NCBI RefSeq assembly: GCF_040939455.1
Contig: NC_134106.1
Span: 71,092,001-71,156,000, forward strand
Direction of reading: 5' to 3'
Length of the DNA: 64,000 nucleotides
Origin: Microcebus murinus
Lineage: Eukaryota > Chordata > Mammalia > Primates > Cheirogaleidae
The notes under the pieces are model-generated. The model was not told the origin of the DNA and searched no databases. It was given only the letters and a program-made list of their open reading frames with translations. This document shows, piece after piece, positions 59,718 through 64,000 of this stretch; within the stretch, counting starts at the first letter, position 1, and every line of letters starts with the position of its first letter. Both the position numbers and the translations under genes were made by a program.

Positions 59718-59984
59718 TGACTAGTACAGTGGCTCCTAGCACTCTGGGAGGCCAAGGTGAGAGGATCACTTGAAGTCAGGAGTTTGAAACTAATCTGAGC
59801 AAGAGACCCTGTCTCTACCAAAATTAGAAAAATTAGCTGGGCATTGTAGCACGTGCCTGTAGTCCCAGCTACTCGGGAGGCTGAGGCAGGATTGCTTGAG
59901 CCCAGGAGTTGGAGGTTGCAGCAAGCTACAATGATGCCACTGCACTCTACTCAGGGCAACAGAGTGAGACTGTCTCCACAAAAA
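59718..59984 (+). mobile_element. Alu with 5' deletion and 18-bp target duplication
   Basis: tgactagtacagtggctcct runs straight to cactctgggagg, so the left arm is shortened. Flanked by caggaaataggtgatcca at 59700-59717 and 59985-60002. Confidence 0.92.
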
Positions 59985-61102
59985 CAGGAAATAGGTGATC
60001 CAGCTGTGAGAAGACAACCCCAAAAAAGTATTTCTAGACTAAGAAGCCAAAGACGTCCAGTGAAATCCTATATTCCAAGTTATAAGATCAGTTAAAGAGC
60101 TGGAAGACTAGAAAGGCTGACTGGTCCTCTGACCTGCAGGGAGAAGCAGGGGGAGGAGGGTATAGTTTGGCAGAGCCTCCTTGGCCCAGGAAGCTTTGGG
60201 GGCTAGTTACCATTAGAAGTCAAAAGGCACTTGTAGTCCAGTTGTGTAGGTAGAGGGCAAAGATTTTCTCCTTTCAAAGAAAAGAACCCAGGACTGGCAA
60301 GTTTAAGGCACTTAACCCTGGGCCAACTCTGTGGGTCCCTGGATGCCCTCACAACCAGGCCCTTCTAACTTATCCACCTCACTCAGCATCAAAGCATTCC
60401 CCTGCCACTGAGAGCTGTGGCTCATTGTTTTAATTGCATAGCTGAAGTAGCTGCCTTGCCCCATTTCTGAGGGGGTAGATTTTCAGGGGTGCAGGGTACA
60501 CACCAACAGTGCCCTCAGGTGTCTAAAGACTCTGATGAGGAGAAACCTCTAGGGCAGTGGCTTTGGTTTTAGGAGGTCTCAGTGCTCACAGGCTTACTTA
60601 AACCCCACGTTTCAAGTCACCGAGGCCAGGGTGACCTGCGGGAAAACTGAAGTGCCTCAGAACGTTGGTGCACAGATGTCTTTGGTCTCCAGACCTTAGC
60701 TAACCCTGCATTAGAAAAAATGTTCACTGAGTGAGAGCAGTGGTATTCCTGGGGGTCTTTAATCTTAGGAGCTGAGTTATATACTTTTGGGAGATAGGAA
60801 AGAAGCACGGGGCAGTGGAGGGGGCAGAATGAGACGGGCTCATGTCACTCCCTCTGGGGTGTTGTTTAGGACATTTTTTTTTTGGAACTAGGACTCCAAT
60901 TGGGCAATTATTGCTAATGTTGAATTTCCCTTTGGGTGGATGTTTAACACTGTTATCTCACAACTGGAGTTAGTTCCAAGCTTGTTTTGATAATTCGCCT
61001 TTAGTTTGAGCAAAGAACAGTCTGTTCACAGCTAGAGATGAGGTCCAAAGGTGGAATTCTGTAGCCCTAGCCAAGGTAGGTTTTGCTGCAAGAAATCCTT
61101 GC

Positions 61103-61236
61103 AGTTTAAAGTCCTAGCTAGCTGGAAGTCTGAAGGAGGAGGATCACTTGAGCCCAGACACATCCAGGCTGGCAACATAGCGAAACCCTGTCTCTTAAAA
61201 AAAAAAAAGAAAAAAGAAAGAAAACAAAAGAAAGAA
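61103..61236 (+). mobile_element. Truncated Alu with A-rich tail
   Basis: gtcctagctagctggaagtc ... gcaacatagcgaaaccctgt, then an aaag-type tail. agaaatccttg on both sides (about 61090 and 61237) marks the insertion. Confidence 0.8.
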
Positions 61237-61394
61237 AGAAATCCTTGTAGTTTAGCTCTGACATCTGCCTAATTCTCCTATCTGGACAGTGCAAAGCAGT
61301 AGAACATGCAAGAAACTTGAAAAGAACTTGAAAAAGCCATGGAAGGGGAGGGAAACATGCTTGCAAGTAGGCCTTGAAAACCAAGGTCTCCCAT

Positions 61395-61500
61395 TTTATT
61401 GGTATCAGAATTACTTGGAAAGCTTGTTAGAAAAGTAAATCCCCAGAACCCCCATCACCTCCAAGGTCCTGAGCAGCTGGAGGTACACAGTCATGTTAAG
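61395..61500 (+). mobile_element. MER5A-type fragment
   Basis: ggtatcagaattacttggaa, then agcttgttagaaaagtaaat and ccccagaacccccatcacct resemble a MER5A interior; diverged. Confidence 0.55.
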
Positions 61501-62008
61501 GGGAGAGGAGTAGAGAGGGATGGATTCTTCCTGAGACAAAAAGATGAGGGAAAGGAAAACCAAAGAAAAAGAGAAGGAAAAAAGGTCTAGGAAAACATGG
61601 GTGGAAATGAGCAGAAGCACAAACGAAAAGAACCATAAAATAACAAATATGGTTCAAGCAGCTGGAACAGCAGCAGCCAAGTATATGCGCTCAGGGAGAA
61701 AGCACCATGTTGGCATGAGGTTTCAGAAACCCTGGCTCTCCCTGGAGTCTCTGTTCCCAGATCACCAAGTTAGCCAAACAAAATTCTCAAAAAATTCCAG
61801 GATATTAGGCTGGGCCAATGGGCCAACATATCAGAAAGAATGGCTGCAAGGTGGGCCAGGTGTAGTCCTATAACACCCTTGTGGATGCAGCAGGGGGTCT
61901 CAAGATCAAACAAACTGGTCCTGGTACCCCCAGACTAGGAGTGTGCTCCCTGGGCAGAATTCTTCTAAGCGCAGTGAATCCAGCCTGGAGAGAATGCCTT
62001 CAATCTGG

Positions 62009-63965
<1,957 letters not shown>

Positions 63966-64000
63966 CTGCGGGGAGCCGAGCGGGAATCAGGGACGGCCAG

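Overview
The window is primate nuclear DNA from a lemur-type strepsirrhine. The gene order is that of human 2p11.2, and every gene has the exon structure and protein length expected of its mammalian orthologue. The lemur assignment rests on about 35 Alu elements, most of which carry a lemur-type middle: 'cctagcactctgggagg' in the left arm, a linker with an extra 'attaattggccaactaatatatatag'-like stretch, and 'gaggttgctgtgagctaggctgacgcca' in the right arm. No galago/loris tRNA-type SINE and no anthropoid AluS/Y was seen. The exact species cannot be read from this window.

Layout: MAT2A (+, 627-5416) has a TATA/CpG promoter and a long 3'UTR with six METTL16-type hairpins. It is tail-to-tail with GGCX (-, 21821-10130, 15 exons). 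A 9-kb repeat-rich intergenic stretch holds Alus, old hAT relics, an L1 relic and a solo LTR. VAMP8 (+, 31300-34288) and VAMP5 (+, 37564-46302) follow as neighbouring paralogues with the same exon plan. Then come RNF181 (+, 48543-50275) and TMEM150A (-, 54718-51926), tail-to-tail. The last gene is C2orf68 (-, partial; the first exon lies beyond base 64000). All complete coding sequences join with GT/AG introns and consistent phases: MAT2A 395 aa, GGCX 758, VAMP8 100, VAMP5 116, RNF181 153, TMEM150A 271.

The genes are not one pathway. MAT2A makes S-adenosylmethionine, and its hairpins are the sensor of that product. GGCX gamma-carboxylates clotting and bone proteins in the ER. VAMP8 and VAMP5 are R-SNARE-type vesicle proteins. 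RNF181 is a RING-H2 ubiquitin ligase, TMEM150A is a membrane protein of the TMEM150/DRAM family, and C2orf68 is uncharacterised. They are a conserved block of housekeeping-type genes, each with its own GC-rich promoter.

I found no previously undescribed system. The most useful observations are the full set of six MAT2A hairpins, a glutamine at GGCX residue 325 (the human polymorphic site), a U6/Alu composite insertion inside an older Alu, a solo class-I-like LTR inside an hAT relic, two cases of Alu inserting into another Alu's A-tail, and a four-CCAAT-box RNF181 promoter.
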